A stretch of DNA of 64,000 nt from Chlamydoabsidia padenii. Its lineage: Eukaryota; Mucoromycota; Mucoromycetes; Mucorales; Cunninghamellaceae. Every line of letters begins with the position of its first letter. Position 1 is the first letter of the stretch. Both the position numbers and the translations under genes were made by a program. The notes below the pieces were generated by a model. That model searched no databases, was not told the DNA's origin, and was given only the letters and a program-made list of their open reading frames with translations. The DNA lies in NCBI GenBank assembly GCA_025330725.1, contig JAIWND010000017.1, positions 558,001 through 622,000 on the forward strand, read 5' to 3'. Below are positions 48,595 through 60,460 of the stretch, piece by piece.

Positions 48595-50077
48595 TCATAC
48601 AGATTTCAGCAGCGATGCCAACCCAATTATAAATATACCTATAAAGAAGAATATCGAGACATAACGTTGATCGGCCTTGATCGCCTGAGGTAACATGCTC
48701 TAAAATAGATATATGAGAGAGAGAGAGAGAGATTTAATACATCATCAATGCAGCAATACCAATGGCATGCATTTCTTCCTTTTTTCTCTTTTTTCTTTGT
48801 ATGATATGACTTACATGTATAGCTATCAAAAGCATCATTCCACTGACGATGGCAAAGATGATCCCAATACAGTGATTTTGATTGTCCTTATCCAGATTTC
48901 CACCTATTAACAAGAGTCCGACCAGAGCACCCAATGGTTGTGACAATCCACCCAAAAGAGCCGCATATAAAAATGACAGAAATCTAGACCGTGTTGCATA
49001 ATAAAATGGAATTGCTATCATTGCCCCTTCAATAAGATTATGAATACAGATGGCAGCTGCAATACTGATCCCCACTTCAGTCGATGCCCTATTGGATATA
49101 AACATAATCAAACCTTCTACAATCGCAAACATTGGTCAGTATTCCCCTTCCTCCTTCTCCCTATTTTGACTTACCAGGAAACTTGTGAATGCATATCGCC
49201 ACACCTGTTTGGATACCCATAGTAAGATAATCATGTGAAACTTTTTCGTTTGAAGAAGGAGATACACTTGTTGAGGTAGACGTAAGATGTTTGTGTTCGG
49301 TTGATAATGTTCCATACGTTGGCTGGATCTTGATTGCTGTATGGTGAGTGTAACATGCTCCTGAGGTCGAGGGACAAGGTGGTGGCAGCAAAAAGAGGCG
49401 TTCCACTAAAGTATCTCCGCTTTCGTGTTGTTGTTGTTGTTGTTGTTGTTCAGTAGATTGTTGGTGGCGTTGATAATAACAATTAGGAAGTACAACATTG
49501 TCTAATTCATCCACCTGTTGTTTGTTCGCCGACGATAAAAAATTCACGTCCGAGGTATGATGAATCGAATCATGATGTTGTGTTGTTGTAGGTTCGTGGT
49601 CAAGATCCCAATCGTCCACGTCACAAGTATGAATAGCTGTAGGCATACACCAATGGACCATGCGCGTCAGCAAGGAGGTCATAAAGGCACCTAGCAAAAA
49701 GTAGACATAAACCAAATGAGGCTGATCAGGGAGTTTGAGTTTGGCTGCTGGTAACATGGAGGTCAAGGATGAGAAGACCAAGACACCAGCACCAAGTGAC
49801 ATGGATGCTGATAAAAAAATGCTCTTGTCAAGCAAGTTGCTGTTGATTGGTTCATGATTGGAGGGAGTACGAGTTGAAGAAGGGAAAGAAAAGAGCCGAT
49901 CCAAAAAAACCACGAGCGCTTTGAAATCAAGAAAAAAAAAAAAAAGGGTCAGTATCGGGATTTGAATTGTTTTTGGGACAACTTACCCCCAATTATACAT
50001 GCCGTGGAAGATAGCATGACCAAGTACCATCCTTCCAGAGAGGTCGGGTCAAGTGGAGATAAGGTTGTGGTAAACAT
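48595..50077 (-). CDS. ZIP-family metal transporter (Zrt3-like)
   Basis: Minus-strand exons 50077-49987, 49918-49175, 49116-48815 and 48699-48595 give 413 aa. Two metal-site helices are intact: ICIHKFPEGL (His near 275, Glu near 279; the codon for Glu spans a splice junction) and ICIHNLIEGAMIAIP (His near 304). The pattern is that of ZIP proteins of the vacuolar Zrt3/ZIP11 group, which release zinc from the vacuole into the cytosol. A long hydrophilic loop between TM3 and TM4 is rich in His, Asp and Gln with a CAA-encoded Gln run. There are eight predicted hydrophobic helices. Intron 1 contains an exact CGGGATTTGAA. Confidence 0.92.
49956..49966 (+). promoter_or_regulatory. recurrent motif copy (CGGGATTTGAA, exact)
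   Basis: Inside the first intron of the ZIP gene, 111 bp downstream of its start codon on the minus strand. Confidence 0.4.
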
Positions 50078-50806
50078 TCAAGGGTAGATGATTAATAAAA
50101 GTAAAAAAAGGAGAAAAGAAAGCAAATGTCGTATTTCATGTTAGGAACATGCTATTTATTCAAACATGTGATACACTAGTGAGTGATCCGTCCCCTAGTT
50201 TTTTAATGAATGAATGATTCCGAGAATTTTATTGGGTGTCTCCTTAATCATCACTCTAATTGATCACCAGAAGAGCACATCAGTAAGCTAATACATGTAT
50301 TCTTTTATCATGTAAAAATACAATGTTTTACTTGAGGACCATATTCGTAGTACCTTGGAAGAATCATGCATGATTGTATTTTTTAAAACTCCGTTAACAT
50401 CGCCCTTCTTTTCGTTTGACAACGGATTCAGGGATACTGATGTTTGATAAAGGGGCAAGTAGATAAAAAAGGAGAAAGACAGAAATATTAGTCATACCCA
50501 TAACTTCCCTTGTAATCCTGGGACCATGATGTGCCTAATTTGCATTGCAATGGCGCTATTCATCTCAGCAAAGATAATATGACATGATAATGTATGATGA
50601 GTACCATGTACCCGCTTTGGATCAATTTGAAAACATACCGTTCTGTAGATAGTTTTGATATAGATCTAAAAAATATGATCATGATTAATATACTAGGGAC
50701 ACACTTCATCTACATTGTGATACAGGCATTTCTGTAAAAAAAAAAAAAATCTTTATTATTATAAAGTCTACATGTATCAATCTATATCTATTTAATAAGA
50801 ATACAA
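50078..50806. other. gene-free stretch
   Basis: 729 bp holding the ZIP promoter and the 3' end of the SUMO ligase gene. AT-rich, no supported frame. Confidence 0.45.
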
Positions 50807-52812
50807 CTAGTCTAATAAAAGGATGTTGTCTTCAAATGGTTGATCCGTCTTGTGTCGTTTCAAGGGAGGTTCGTAGCAGGTGTTATCATCCAATGTAGCA
50901 TTGATATCCAAGTGGTCTACATCACAGTCATTGTCTGATGATGGTGATGATGATGGTGATGGTGATACCGGCGACAAGGATAGATGTTTCATAATCAGAG
51001 GTGAGAGTGGTCTATGTGATGGCAGTGGCGGTTGATCATTTGGTTGCTGGTATTGATGTTCAGTTTGGTAAGTGCCATCTTGTAAAAGGATGAATCGATT
51101 GTGATCTGGGTATGTTGTTATAGCCTGTTTGAGATGATAATCAATGTAGAGTTCCTAGATAATCATCATAAAAACAATGTTGGGAACATGGTTCATAATA
51201 AGTTTATATTGTTTACCTGTATACCGCGTATCTGAATATGACATATAGGACATTTCCAAAGTTGTTCGAATGTGTAGCACTTGAAGAAGCACTTTGCATC
51301 AAAGCAAGAAGCATGTCGACAGAAATTACCTCTTGCTGGATGGAGAATCTTGGTAAGTAGAATCGGATCCATCAGTGATATGTATTCGTTTCCCATCAAC
51401 AATTCATCATCACTGTCTTCATGACGACCATGGTTTCGAGAGCCTACAAAAAAGAAAAAAGAGATGATCAGTGGTATATCCCCAATCATAACATCATTGT
51501 TCCTTTTACCCAAATGTTGATGGAAGGTTCGCCCACAGTCTAATAATAAAGTTTCAGTCTTGTCCAGGCACCAGCGGTCTTTAGGTGGACACTTGTCCAA
51601 TAGTTGTAGAGCATCACGTTGAGTTTGATCGATATCTTTATTTGTTGTCATAGTAGCGGATATACAAGAAGAGGCAGTCTGAGTATATAGTTGACACAGA
51701 AGCTGTAATATAGCAATAAAAAAAAAAAAAGGATGAGAATGACAAGTGTATTGATGTAATTCCATTCGAGTAGCCTTACCTCTGTATTTGACTTTTCCCA
51801 CACATTACAAATAGTGACATACTTTACAGTAGAAGAGACCAAGGTGCTATCCAACGTGAATTCCAAATCAACCATGCCATTGTCCTCGGCCTTGATTGCT
51901 TCCCAATCCAGTTTATCAGTGATATCAACATATTTGAATCTATTATCCGCCCGTTCCTACACAAAACAAGTTGAATCCAATCAGTTAATCCAACCGAAAC
52001 CATAACATCCTCGTAATTCCAACTTACCTTGTCCTTTATGCACCAAGATTCTACATGATTAAATTTCAAAGAGGTAAAGTGAGGGAAGAGGGGATACCTT
52101 GGTGACATCCAAATATACATGTGAAGCCGAATATTCTGTTTGCCATTCTTGTTCAAGTGTTGATCCAGTTTTTGTGCATTAATGGTGTAACGGTAGGTCA
52201 CAGTGTCATTTTGAGGTGGTGACGATGTTTCTAGATGAATCAGTTCTTCCCATCGTTCAAAGGCGTCTATAGTAGGTAGTTGATCATAGGCAAAGTAGAT
52301 GGCGCCCTTCTTGCTAATAGTGGCTCGACTAGTTGAGAGAATGATAAATTATAGAGAGTGAGTAATAAATAACCTTGCTTTTTTTTTATTTTTATCATGT
52401 AGTTATTCTACCTTTCCCTGTCTTGTCTGCCTGCTTGTTCCTTTGCTTTTCCAATAGGATAACCAGGGTATATGAGATCAATCAGTAATCGGGCGTGATC
52501 TGGTTGTTTTGTTCGTATAGAGGGTTTCTTCACTTTTGTGAGTTCATGGTCCAATAGATATTGATGGATGATGTTCAGCTTTTGTTTGTTGAATAAGAAT
52601 AGATTGGCAGGTTCCTATCAAGAGTAAAAAGTCAAGATTAGACAGGCATAAAGATCTTTGGTGGTTTTTTTTTTTTACTTTACCATAAATGTTTCCATGC
52701 TGTTTGCCAGAGACGGTAACTTGAGTAGTTTTCCAATCTTCCGGATTTGAGTTATGGTGAGAATGTGGCATGTTGTTTTTAGCTTGTTATATTTCTTGTA
52801 CGCAAGACTCAT
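50807..52812 (-). CDS. SIZ/PIAS-type E3 SUMO ligase
   Basis: Minus-strand exons 52812-52684, 52614-52412, 52328-52028, 51956-51780, 51702-51510, 51443-51217 and 51154-50807 give 525 aa. The N-terminal ~45 residues are helical and may be a SAP-like DNA-binding element. A PINIT-type domain lies near 115-270 (VTYRYTINAQKLDQHLN ... IRLHMYIWMSPRYPLFP). The SP-RING near 358-405 has the expected Cys/His ligands (NFCRHASCFDAKCF ... WKCPICH). It would transfer SUMO from Ubc9 to nuclear targets. The last residues, EDNILLLD, look like a SUMO-interacting motif. An ATG at 52771 in another frame (MPHSHHN) meets a stop after splicing, so the 52812 start is preferred. Confidence 0.88.
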
Positions 52813-52892
52813 AAAGAAGAGTAAAGAAAAGAGAAGCAAAAAAATGAAAACATGGGCCACACACACACACAGACAAAAAAAAAAAAAAAAGA

Positions 52893-52903
52893 CGGGATTT
52901 GAA
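52893..52903 (+). promoter_or_regulatory. recurrent motif copy (CGGGATTTGAA, exact)
   Basis: An exact copy 81 bp upstream of the minus-strand SUMO ligase start, so reversed relative to transcription. Confidence 0.5.
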
Positions 52904-53615
52904 TTGTTTTTTTTTTTTTGGTCGCACCATCAGTCTAAATGGATTCCTCACAAAAAAGGACAACAGGGACCAAGTCGAATTCATGCAAATGTATTTGTGG
53001 TAATCTCACAGTGCTTAGAGCATGATGTTGGTACTTCTTGTCTTTTGATTTTCATTGACATGTGGTGAAGGGACCCTCATCCAGGGTAAAACTATTAAGC
53101 TCTGGATTTCAAAAACTCAGGTACCTGCCCTAACTATATCGGAAATCTTCGGGGGCGGAAGCGACCTGCGATCCGACAAGGGATCTGTGAGGTGTTGAGA
53201 ACTACAGTGAATCATCAAGTAAAATAAGGTTAAGGGGAAGGCGTAAACTGCAGCAAAGTAATAATCGAGCCATTAAAGAAAGATGGAAAAAGAGATCGAA
53301 TGAGCGGATGTTCAAATGAGAAGAAAAAGGAGCTGATCGTCAACAGAAGTAAAGTGGATGGGTCCTTCGATCATATGAACTGTGTAGTGTATAATATATT
53401 CAAACACCGACGTCAATCGACACTGACTCCAACAAATTGACAGGCTCTGTCTATCCATTTTGATTCCCTTGATGAAATTTCTGTTATAGTGGAATGAAGA
53501 GCAAGAGTGAAAAAGAGAATGCATCTGATCATGACAAACGGTTTTACAAGTTTGGGTAAAAAGAACTTCTCCGCTTTTTATGAGGTAAAAAAAAAAAGAA
53601 CGATCTTTTTTTGTT

Positions 53616-53626
53616 CGGGATTTGAA
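53616..53626 (+). promoter_or_regulatory. recurrent motif copy (CGGGATTTGAA, exact)
   Basis: An exact copy 175 bp upstream of the plus-strand start at 53801 and just before a T/C-rich leader. Confidence 0.5.
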
Positions 53627-53800
53627 ACTAATTCCGCCTTAATTCTTTTTTTTTTCCTTCTTTTTTCTTCTTTTCCTTCTCTTCCTCTCCCTTACCACTA
53701 GCCACGTTGATTCATCCTTCCCTCCCAACCTCCTTCTCCTTCTCCTTCTTCTTTTTACTTTGTTATATCAACTGACTTTGTATAAGAAGGAAAAGAAACC

Positions 53801-56240
53801 ATGTCTGTACAGGAACAAAGTTTGTGCGAAAAGCAATCCACCACCGTCAACATTCCTTCACCACCAGCTTCCGACAATGAACACGACTTTTCACTGACTG
53901 ACCTGTTGCAACCAACTATGACACCGGAACAAATCAAAATCATCGAACTGGCTTTGGCAAAAATCAAAAGTAAACGAGACGCTCTATTATTGAATGAACA
54001 AGAAGGTATGTATATATATATATGCTTTATTGAACACGCTCACTTCTTTGACACCCCAATATAGAATGGAATGAACTCATAAAAAAAAAAACTTTTTTGT
54101 ATAACCCAACAATAGGTGGTGGTACAATTCTTTCGTACGATTGGGCCATGGTAGCAAAGCAAATGGCAAAAGCTTTGACCACTACTTGCAACAAACAATC
54201 CTTTAACAAGACACCTTCTTCATCCACCACTTGCACCTCACTCTCCTCACCAAACGCCATCAATAGCAATTCCTTGTCGACTCAAGGTTCCACCACCACT
54301 TGTAACACCGCTATGACCACGACAACCAAGCCACCAATCCCCGTGTCTGCCGTTACAACTCCTCCAGCTTCTCCACCTCAGACTCAGCAACCTGATTTGA
54401 TCACCGACAGACCTACTTGTATAGAGCCCATGGTCGAAACTAAAGACGGCGTGGAATGGGTCAGCTTTGTTTACTCTCACCATCGTGTTATTCGGCGATA
54501 TCGTATTCGTACTGATTTGGATACTGTGGATGTCAACACTCTGGAGGAACAGTTTAAAAACAATAATTGTGTAAGTTTTTTATTTTTATAAAAAAAGGTC
54601 AAAACTCGTTTGCATGATACTAATCCACATTCTATAATTAATGTATCTATGAATTAGGTTTATCCACGGGCAAATATACCAAGGGAAGCGTATCAAGGAA
54701 ATCGGTGGTGCTATGAAACGGAATGTAATATGCTGGGATGGAAATTGGCTTATTTGAATATGGACGAAATTGCTGGCAAGCGTGGTTTGATCCAAAGGGC
54801 CGTGGATTCCTATCGCAATCGGTATCCAAGTATGCGATCTCGAAGGGTGGCACGTCAAGAAAAGTTACTAAAGGGTACTTTACGGAAACGAAAACAATCA
54901 CCATGCTTTGGCGAAGATGTCGATGATCCTTCATCCTATCCTTGTAAATCACCAAAGGCAACATGTGGATCGTCAGCATCATCATCACTATTATCAGGAA
55001 ACATCACCATCAATGACGACAGCAACACCTTATCAGCATCGGCAACTTGTCATTCTGCGACCAAGGCAACAATAACATGTGGAAAGATACCCAAATTATA
55101 CCCTTCTCACGAAAAGACCAAGGCGCTCCCAAAGACACTGACTATCGACGATCGAGGGACTAAATGCCGACTTCGTATCAATATTGACTCTGTGGATTTA
55201 ACTGTCATCGACCAAGTGTTTCGGAAAAACAATTGTGTGTTTCCTCGGGCCATGGATTTGCCTTCTTCATCCAATATCACCCAAAGACGACAAGATGAAG
55301 CAAAATGTAACGAGATTGGATGGAAATTGGTAAGAATATGATAATAATAATGATGATGATGTATAAAGATGACTTACTAACCAGTGTGCCCCCCACCTTA
55401 TAGGCATGGTTGAATACTAAACACCTGGCAAACAAAAAGAACTTTCTTCAACGTGTACTCGACATTTACCGCGACAAATTTACTCCTCATTTGGCTCCAA
55501 GACAATCACCACGAACACCTAGATCACATGCTCTACTCGAAAGTAAACCGACACCTTTGACAACCGAAGCCTTGGCAGCCCACCATCAACAACAAGAACA
55601 ACTAGCGGCAAAGAATGGATTAAACCAGGGTATCAGCAACAAGGTGCGGTATGTTTGCAAAAAGAAGGATGGTGACAATGACGATAGTAGTACGGTATAC
55701 ACGGGCTCGACAGACTCTTTGGATTTTATGGATTGCTTCTCACCACCACCCGAAACAACGACAACCATGGATGATTTATCACTCTACAACGATCCGATCT
55801 TGGTACCCACCTTAACAAATGATCTCTCCGACTTTAACAACAGCATGAATGTCCCACCTCCACCTCCACCCATGGTTAGCGATGAATACTTTGAATCAAT
55901 CTTGGATCCACTGGCATCACCTCGACCTCTCTCGGCTACTTTGACGTCTGATCTTATTGATGATACAAGTTGCCACCTTAGCGTCGACAGCTGCCACAAC
56001 TCCCCTCCATATGGTTATGCTACTCTCTCCGATGATACTACTTATACTGATCCTTTGCTTGTCATGCCTGACGATCTGCTCAACTCTGAAGCGAAGACTG
56101 TCTTGTCATCACCGACTCCTTCCAAGCTCCCGACTGATATCTTTGCAGCGCAAGATATGGACTGGACACCAGATGTGGAGGAATGTATCCTGGCTGATCT
56201 ACATTCTGACGTTTTGGTACATCAACTTTTTTTGGCCTGA
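53801..56240 (+). CDS. uncharacterised protein with a tandemly duplicated fungal domain
   Basis: Four exons (53801-54005, 54116-54570, 54658-55329, 55404-56240) give 722 aa. Two copies of an ~80-residue unit are visible. Copy 1 (about 198-278) has YRIRTDLDTVDV, NNNCVYPRA, GWKLAYLN and LIQRAVDSYRNRYP. Copy 2 (about 388-471) has CRLRINIDSVDL, KNNCVFPRA, GWKLAWLN and FLQRVLDIYRDKF. They share spacing, aromatic residues and a central Cys. I recall similar units in uncharacterised fungal proteins (possibly the DUF8032 group), but this is unverified. Linkers are Ser/Thr/Pro-rich, and basic stretches such as LRKRKQS suggest a nuclear protein. An acidic Asp/Pro-rich C-terminus could be an activation region. 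Function unknown. Confidence 0.8.
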
Positions 56241-56806
56241 TCTCTATCGACACTAATATAACATATTTGGGATCTTTGGCCTTGTTTTTTATATATATCT
56301 ATAATCACCACATTCTTCCCCCTTTGTATAGCTATAGTTTGTTTCTTCATCATTCTCTCTTTTCCTCTCCTACTCTCCTTACTATCCTAATATCTTTCAC
56401 ATGTAATATATATAGTTTGTTTGTCTTTTTATTCTTACAAAATAAAGTAATATCAAGTTTTTATGTCTCTATCGAAAAAAGACTTTATTTGGTGACTCAA
56501 TGCGCATAATGATATTAAAGGCATACTCACCCATGTCGCATTTGAACACGGGTCAAACCAAAGGAGGATTATGCCAGCTTCTTCTACTACTCCATATGTT
56601 AATACAGTATGGATGCACTCATAGGCATGATTATGGTTTAATATCAAATGTACCTTTTGACATAAAGTGGATGGGGTAAATAAACTTTCATGTGCCCGCT
56701 TTACGTCGGGATTTTAAAATTTATCAAAAAGGGCAACTCGACCCACTTTTTTTTTTTTCTCTCTCTCTTTCTTCTCTTTTCCCCACATTCTCTCAACTTA
56801 CTCTCC
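56241..56806. other. intergenic stretch
   Basis: 3' UTR of the preceding gene (AAATAAAG near 56450) and a promoter with CGGGATTTTAA at 56707-56717 followed by a T/C-rich leader. No supported frame. Confidence 0.5.
56707..56717 (+). promoter_or_regulatory. recurrent motif copy (CGGGATTTTAA)
   Basis: A variant 90 bp upstream of the acyl-CoA-synthetase-like start codon. Confidence 0.45.
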
Positions 56807-59151
56807 ATGACTTTTGAACTCAACACCATCAGCTATGCATTGCTGACCTCCATATTTGGTGCCACGGCCTTCTTATCACTACGAAATTCCAAGGGACCTG
56901 ACATCCATCCTTTATTATTAAACGCTCAGTCTGATGTCTCACGTATACGCCATGTAGGGGAATCAGCTATCTACCGTTCTCGTATGCATCCTAATGGATC
57001 ACCGCTACTGTCTTTCTTTGATCGGGGGGTGCGTAATTTATTGGACTTACACGAACAAGGTGGGAATCTCAAACAACCGCAAGCTTCTTTCCTTGGACAA
57101 CAACAACAATGGGTAAAGTGAAAAAAAAAAAAAAAAAAAAAAAGTAGCAGAACCAAGTAGTATTAACATTACTCTCTTTTTGTATTAGCAAACTCATGGT
57201 AAGGTGATTCGATGGGGTGCAGTGTCAACGATTATTTATGTTTTATGATTGGGGTTATAGCGCTGGTATCTCAACAAGTTAAACATATCTATGGTGGACT
57301 GCGTGTACTTACGAATTTGGTGCCTAGATCCGGACAATCTTCTTCCTTCCTTGGTATCTACGCTTACAACTCAATTGGTAAGAAGAAACTCTATAATATA
57401 TATATATATATATATAAACTGCATGAATACGTGACAACATATGCGGTCGTACTTACTATCACCTGACACATATACACACACACTCTCTCTCTATTAGAAA
57501 CTATGAAATTAACAATAGGTGAGTCAAAACATTTTATATATATATATATATATAACCAATGGCTTACTTTTTAGCCTGCCACAACAATGGATTGGTGACC
57601 GTGCCTATTGGAGCCAAATCATCATCGTCTCACGTTGATCATGTTATCAAGACAAGTGGTTTACAAGTATTGGCGGTTGATCAATCTCATCTTGATCAAG
57701 TGATGCCATTGATCAAAGGTACCACTATCCAGCTGCTGATTCTCTCTGGCGGTGACAATGTAGATGAACGATTGAATGTGGTCTATCTCAAGGATATCAT
57801 GGACAAGGGAAAATCGGCTAATAGTGATACTGAATCAATTAGACCAGGTAATACCGCGCTTCAATATGAATTCATGGATATATTAGTAACTAATCTCTTT
57901 CTTTCTTTTTTTTTATTGACATTAGAACCTAATGATATCGCAAGTATTTACTTTACTAGCGCTCTGGTAATCTATAATTACGATCATCTGTTGGATTATA
58001 TGTTACTAACATTATATGTATTCTGTAGGATTCTAATCCAGGTGTAATTTTGACTCACGGAAACTTGATCTCTAGTATTGGTAAGAAGATGGACGTGATA
58101 CAATGGATGGGATAATAACTAACTCTTGTGCTTTTGCTACCACATAGGAAGCTACTTGTTAATAACCTCTCAAGAGAAATTCTCACACAACGATCGACTC
58201 ATGTATAATCTTCCCCTTGGTAAGAATGAAAAACAGGCGGATACAATCTAATCTGATTCCTCTTTATACTTTTTCCATAGATAACGTATTTGGATTCGTG
58301 CTCTCTTCTATCTTCTCCTTTGTGGGTGGATCCATCGCATTCAACAGCGAATACTCAGCCAGCGAACATTTAACATCATACCTCGACCTAATTGCTACCT
58401 CAAAACCTACTGTTTTTGCCAGGTAAAGTATGATCAGAAGTGATTAAAATAAAAAAAAAGGCAATGCATTCTGATACTCCTTCTTTTTGTATCAACTGTA
58501 GTGGATCTGGATTCTTGAATATTGTACGTGAACACATTGAACAGCAATATGGCAACTCCTTCTTCTTCCGTCGTGGTTATGACAAGAAATGTGCTTTTTT
58601 TAAAGAAGGGCGCTTGGTAAAGGACAGCAAATACGATACGATCATCTTCCGGGACATTCAACGCAAATACTTTGGCGGCCGACTTCGTCTAATCTTCCTC
58701 GAAAATGGCAAGTCGCAGGGGAAATTGGGAATATGGGCTGCTTTACTGACTTGTTTATTCTTTTTATGTAGGTGAAGCTGATCCACCTGTTGCACCCTTT
58801 CTGCGTGCCGTGCTAGGGACTCAAGTACTCAGTGTATTTAACAGCGCGGAAACATCATCTACAATGACAACATCCATGTTTTATGATTATAATGCGGATC
58901 CACAGGCGTTTGGAGCACCATTACCTTGTAACGAATTGAAGCTAATGGACCTACCTGAACAGGATTTATACTGTGATGATTCACCTAATCCTCGGGGCGA
59001 AATCTGGATTCGGGGTAATAATGTTTTTTTAGGTTATTGGGATGATCCTGATACTACAGATGATGTGATCGATGCCGATAAATGGTATACGACTGGCGTA
59101 TTAGGTGAAATGCTCCCTAATGGTACTCTAAAGCTACTGGGCAAGAAGTAG
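56807..59151 (+). CDS. truncated, divergent long-chain acyl-CoA synthetase-like protein
   Basis: Eleven exons (56807-57112, 57189-57198, 57261-57377, 57498-57518, 57575-57847, 57926-57966, 58029-58080, 58148-58219, 58281-58422, 58502-58707, 58772-59151) give 539 aa; exon 2 is 10 nt. A hydrophobic segment near the N-terminus precedes an AMP-binding fold with ACHNNGLVTVPIGA, VILTHGNL, NLPLDNVFGF, FNSAETSS and GEIWIRGNNVFLGYW. The nucleotide loop is damaged (YFTSALDSNPG in place of YTSGTTG-x-PKG). The YRTGD motif reads YTTGV (Val near 523). The protein ends at LLGKK, just where the C-terminal domain with its catalytic Lys should begin. It is probably inactive or regulatory. The tenth intron is GC-AG. 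Confidence 0.85.
57189..57198 (+). other. 10-nt micro-exon
   Basis: CAAACTCATG lies between TTTGTATTAG and GTAAGG. Its inclusion keeps the frame between QQQQW and ALVSQQVKHIYGGL. Confidence 0.75.
58708..58771 (+). other. GC-AG intron in the acyl-CoA-synthetase-like gene
   Basis: Donor AATG|GCAAGT, acceptor TTATGTAG. Excision joins IFLENG to EADPPVAPF in frame; retention runs into a stop after the acceptor. Confidence 0.85.
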
Positions 59152-59748
59152 TGGTTTTTTAGGTTACTGTAGTTCTTACTTGAAATACTCTTTACTACGT
59201 ACTTTTTACTATTATTATTAGGTTGTAATGATTTTTTTTTAATAAACACATTGTATTTACTTTATGTCCCTCTATTATTGTTGCTCCAGTTATCATACAT
59301 TGATGATGTTGGTGATTCCACATGTAGTCATTTATTTGAACCCCAGTCCATCAATCTATATTTAGTCATGTCGTTTTATGCAGAAAAGCCATCAATCAAT
59401 CATCTCGAAGGAAACATTATGTCATAGCATCGTTAGTACAAAAATGCTCAAAACCCTCTCTTTTTCTAAACAAAGAGTCAACTTCGGCACGTCATCTATT
59501 ATCTGTGCACCGTAGTAACTGTAATTCCAGATGAGATGGGAGGGGGGCCATAGCGCTAATCAAATGGCTCCGACTTGAGTGGCGGGATTTGAAAAATTCG
59601 ATTTTGATTACACATAATGGTTCCGAAAGCTTTCTTCCCTCTCTTCCTCCACTTTTTTTTTTTTTTTTTTTTTTTATAATATAACTTTTGATCATTATTA
59701 TTCATTGTATATCCCAGCCGATTGAATTGATTCAACAAGTCTACCGAT
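59152..59748. other. intergenic stretch
   Basis: 3' end with AATAAACAC near 59241, then the promoter of the PRELI gene with an exact CGGGATTTGAA at 59583-59593 and a T25 tract near 59651-59675. No remnant of the missing synthetase C-terminal domain was recognised here. Confidence 0.5.
59583..59593 (+). promoter_or_regulatory. recurrent motif copy (CGGGATTTGAA, exact)
   Basis: An exact copy 156 bp upstream of the PRELI/Ups2-like start, followed by a long T tract. Confidence 0.5.
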
Positions 59749-60460
59749 ATGAAGCTTTTTAAAAGTGTACACGACTTCAACTATGGATGGAATATTGTAT
59801 CAACAGCACAGTGGCAAAAATACCCTAACGAAAACTGTCCTCATGTCCAACATGTTGATGTCTTGAATCGCTCGGTGGACCATGAAACAGGTATTCTCAC
59901 GACAGAGCGACTGATTACTGTTGAACAGAATGTCCCAGCTCTCATTCGTAAGGTATGTCAAAAGAAGTTAATACTTGGTATAGAACTAAGTTGTTACTTT
60001 TTTTTTTTTAATTCTATGATATAGATTCTCGGGTCTGGCACTACACAGTATGTCAGAGAAATCTCAATGATCGATCCCAAGACCAAGACCTTGACTATGC
60101 GAAGTATCAATTTGACCTTGGCGAACTTGTTGACGGTGGAAGAAACAATCGTATACAAAGTACACCCGGATGACAAGAGAAAGTAAGTTGACTCTTTTGA
60201 AAAAATAAAAAATAAAATAAAGGCTGACAAATGTATGCTCACTCTTTCTTCTTTTGACGAGTAGGACACAATTCACTCAACAGGCCGCTATCTCTGCCGG
60301 AAGCATATTATCACGTTGGGGAAACCTGGTAGAAGACTTTTCTTTGAAACGATTTCAACAGAATGCCGCGGTAGGCCGTGAAGGGTTTGCAAAGGTACTG
60401 GAGCGATTTGTGGTCATGGCAGAGACTGGTGAATCTAACAAGACTGGGCTCGAACATTAA
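59749..60460 (+). CDS. UPS2: PRELI/MSF1-domain phospholipid transfer protein (Ups2/Slowmo-like)
   Basis: Exons 59749-59952, 60025-60182 and 60265-60460 give 185 aa, nearly all one PRELI domain. It begins MKLFKSVHDFNYGW and contains KYPNENCPHVQHVDVL, TERLITVEQNVP, REISMIDPKTKTLTMRSINLT and VEETIVYKVHPDD. These match the Ups2/Slowmo branch more closely than Ups1. In yeast, Ups2 with Mdm35 carries phosphatidylserine across the mitochondrial intermembrane space for phosphatidylethanolamine synthesis. The protein stops shortly after the domain and lacks the C-terminal extension of yeast Ups2. AATAAATAAAA lies at about 60629. Confidence 0.93.

Larger units (their letters stand above)
52813..53800. 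other. divergent promoter region
   Basis: 988 bp: (CA)n at 52857-52871, a 15-A run, exact recurrent motif copies at 52893-52903 and 53616-53626, and a long T/C-rich leader at 53647-53760. No gene is supported. Confidence 0.5.

Noticed and set aside
52544..52771. Alternative start MPHSHHN for the SUMO ligase gene
   Set aside because: In that frame the next exon hits a stop after about two dozen codons, while the frame from 52812 stays open through all seven exons.
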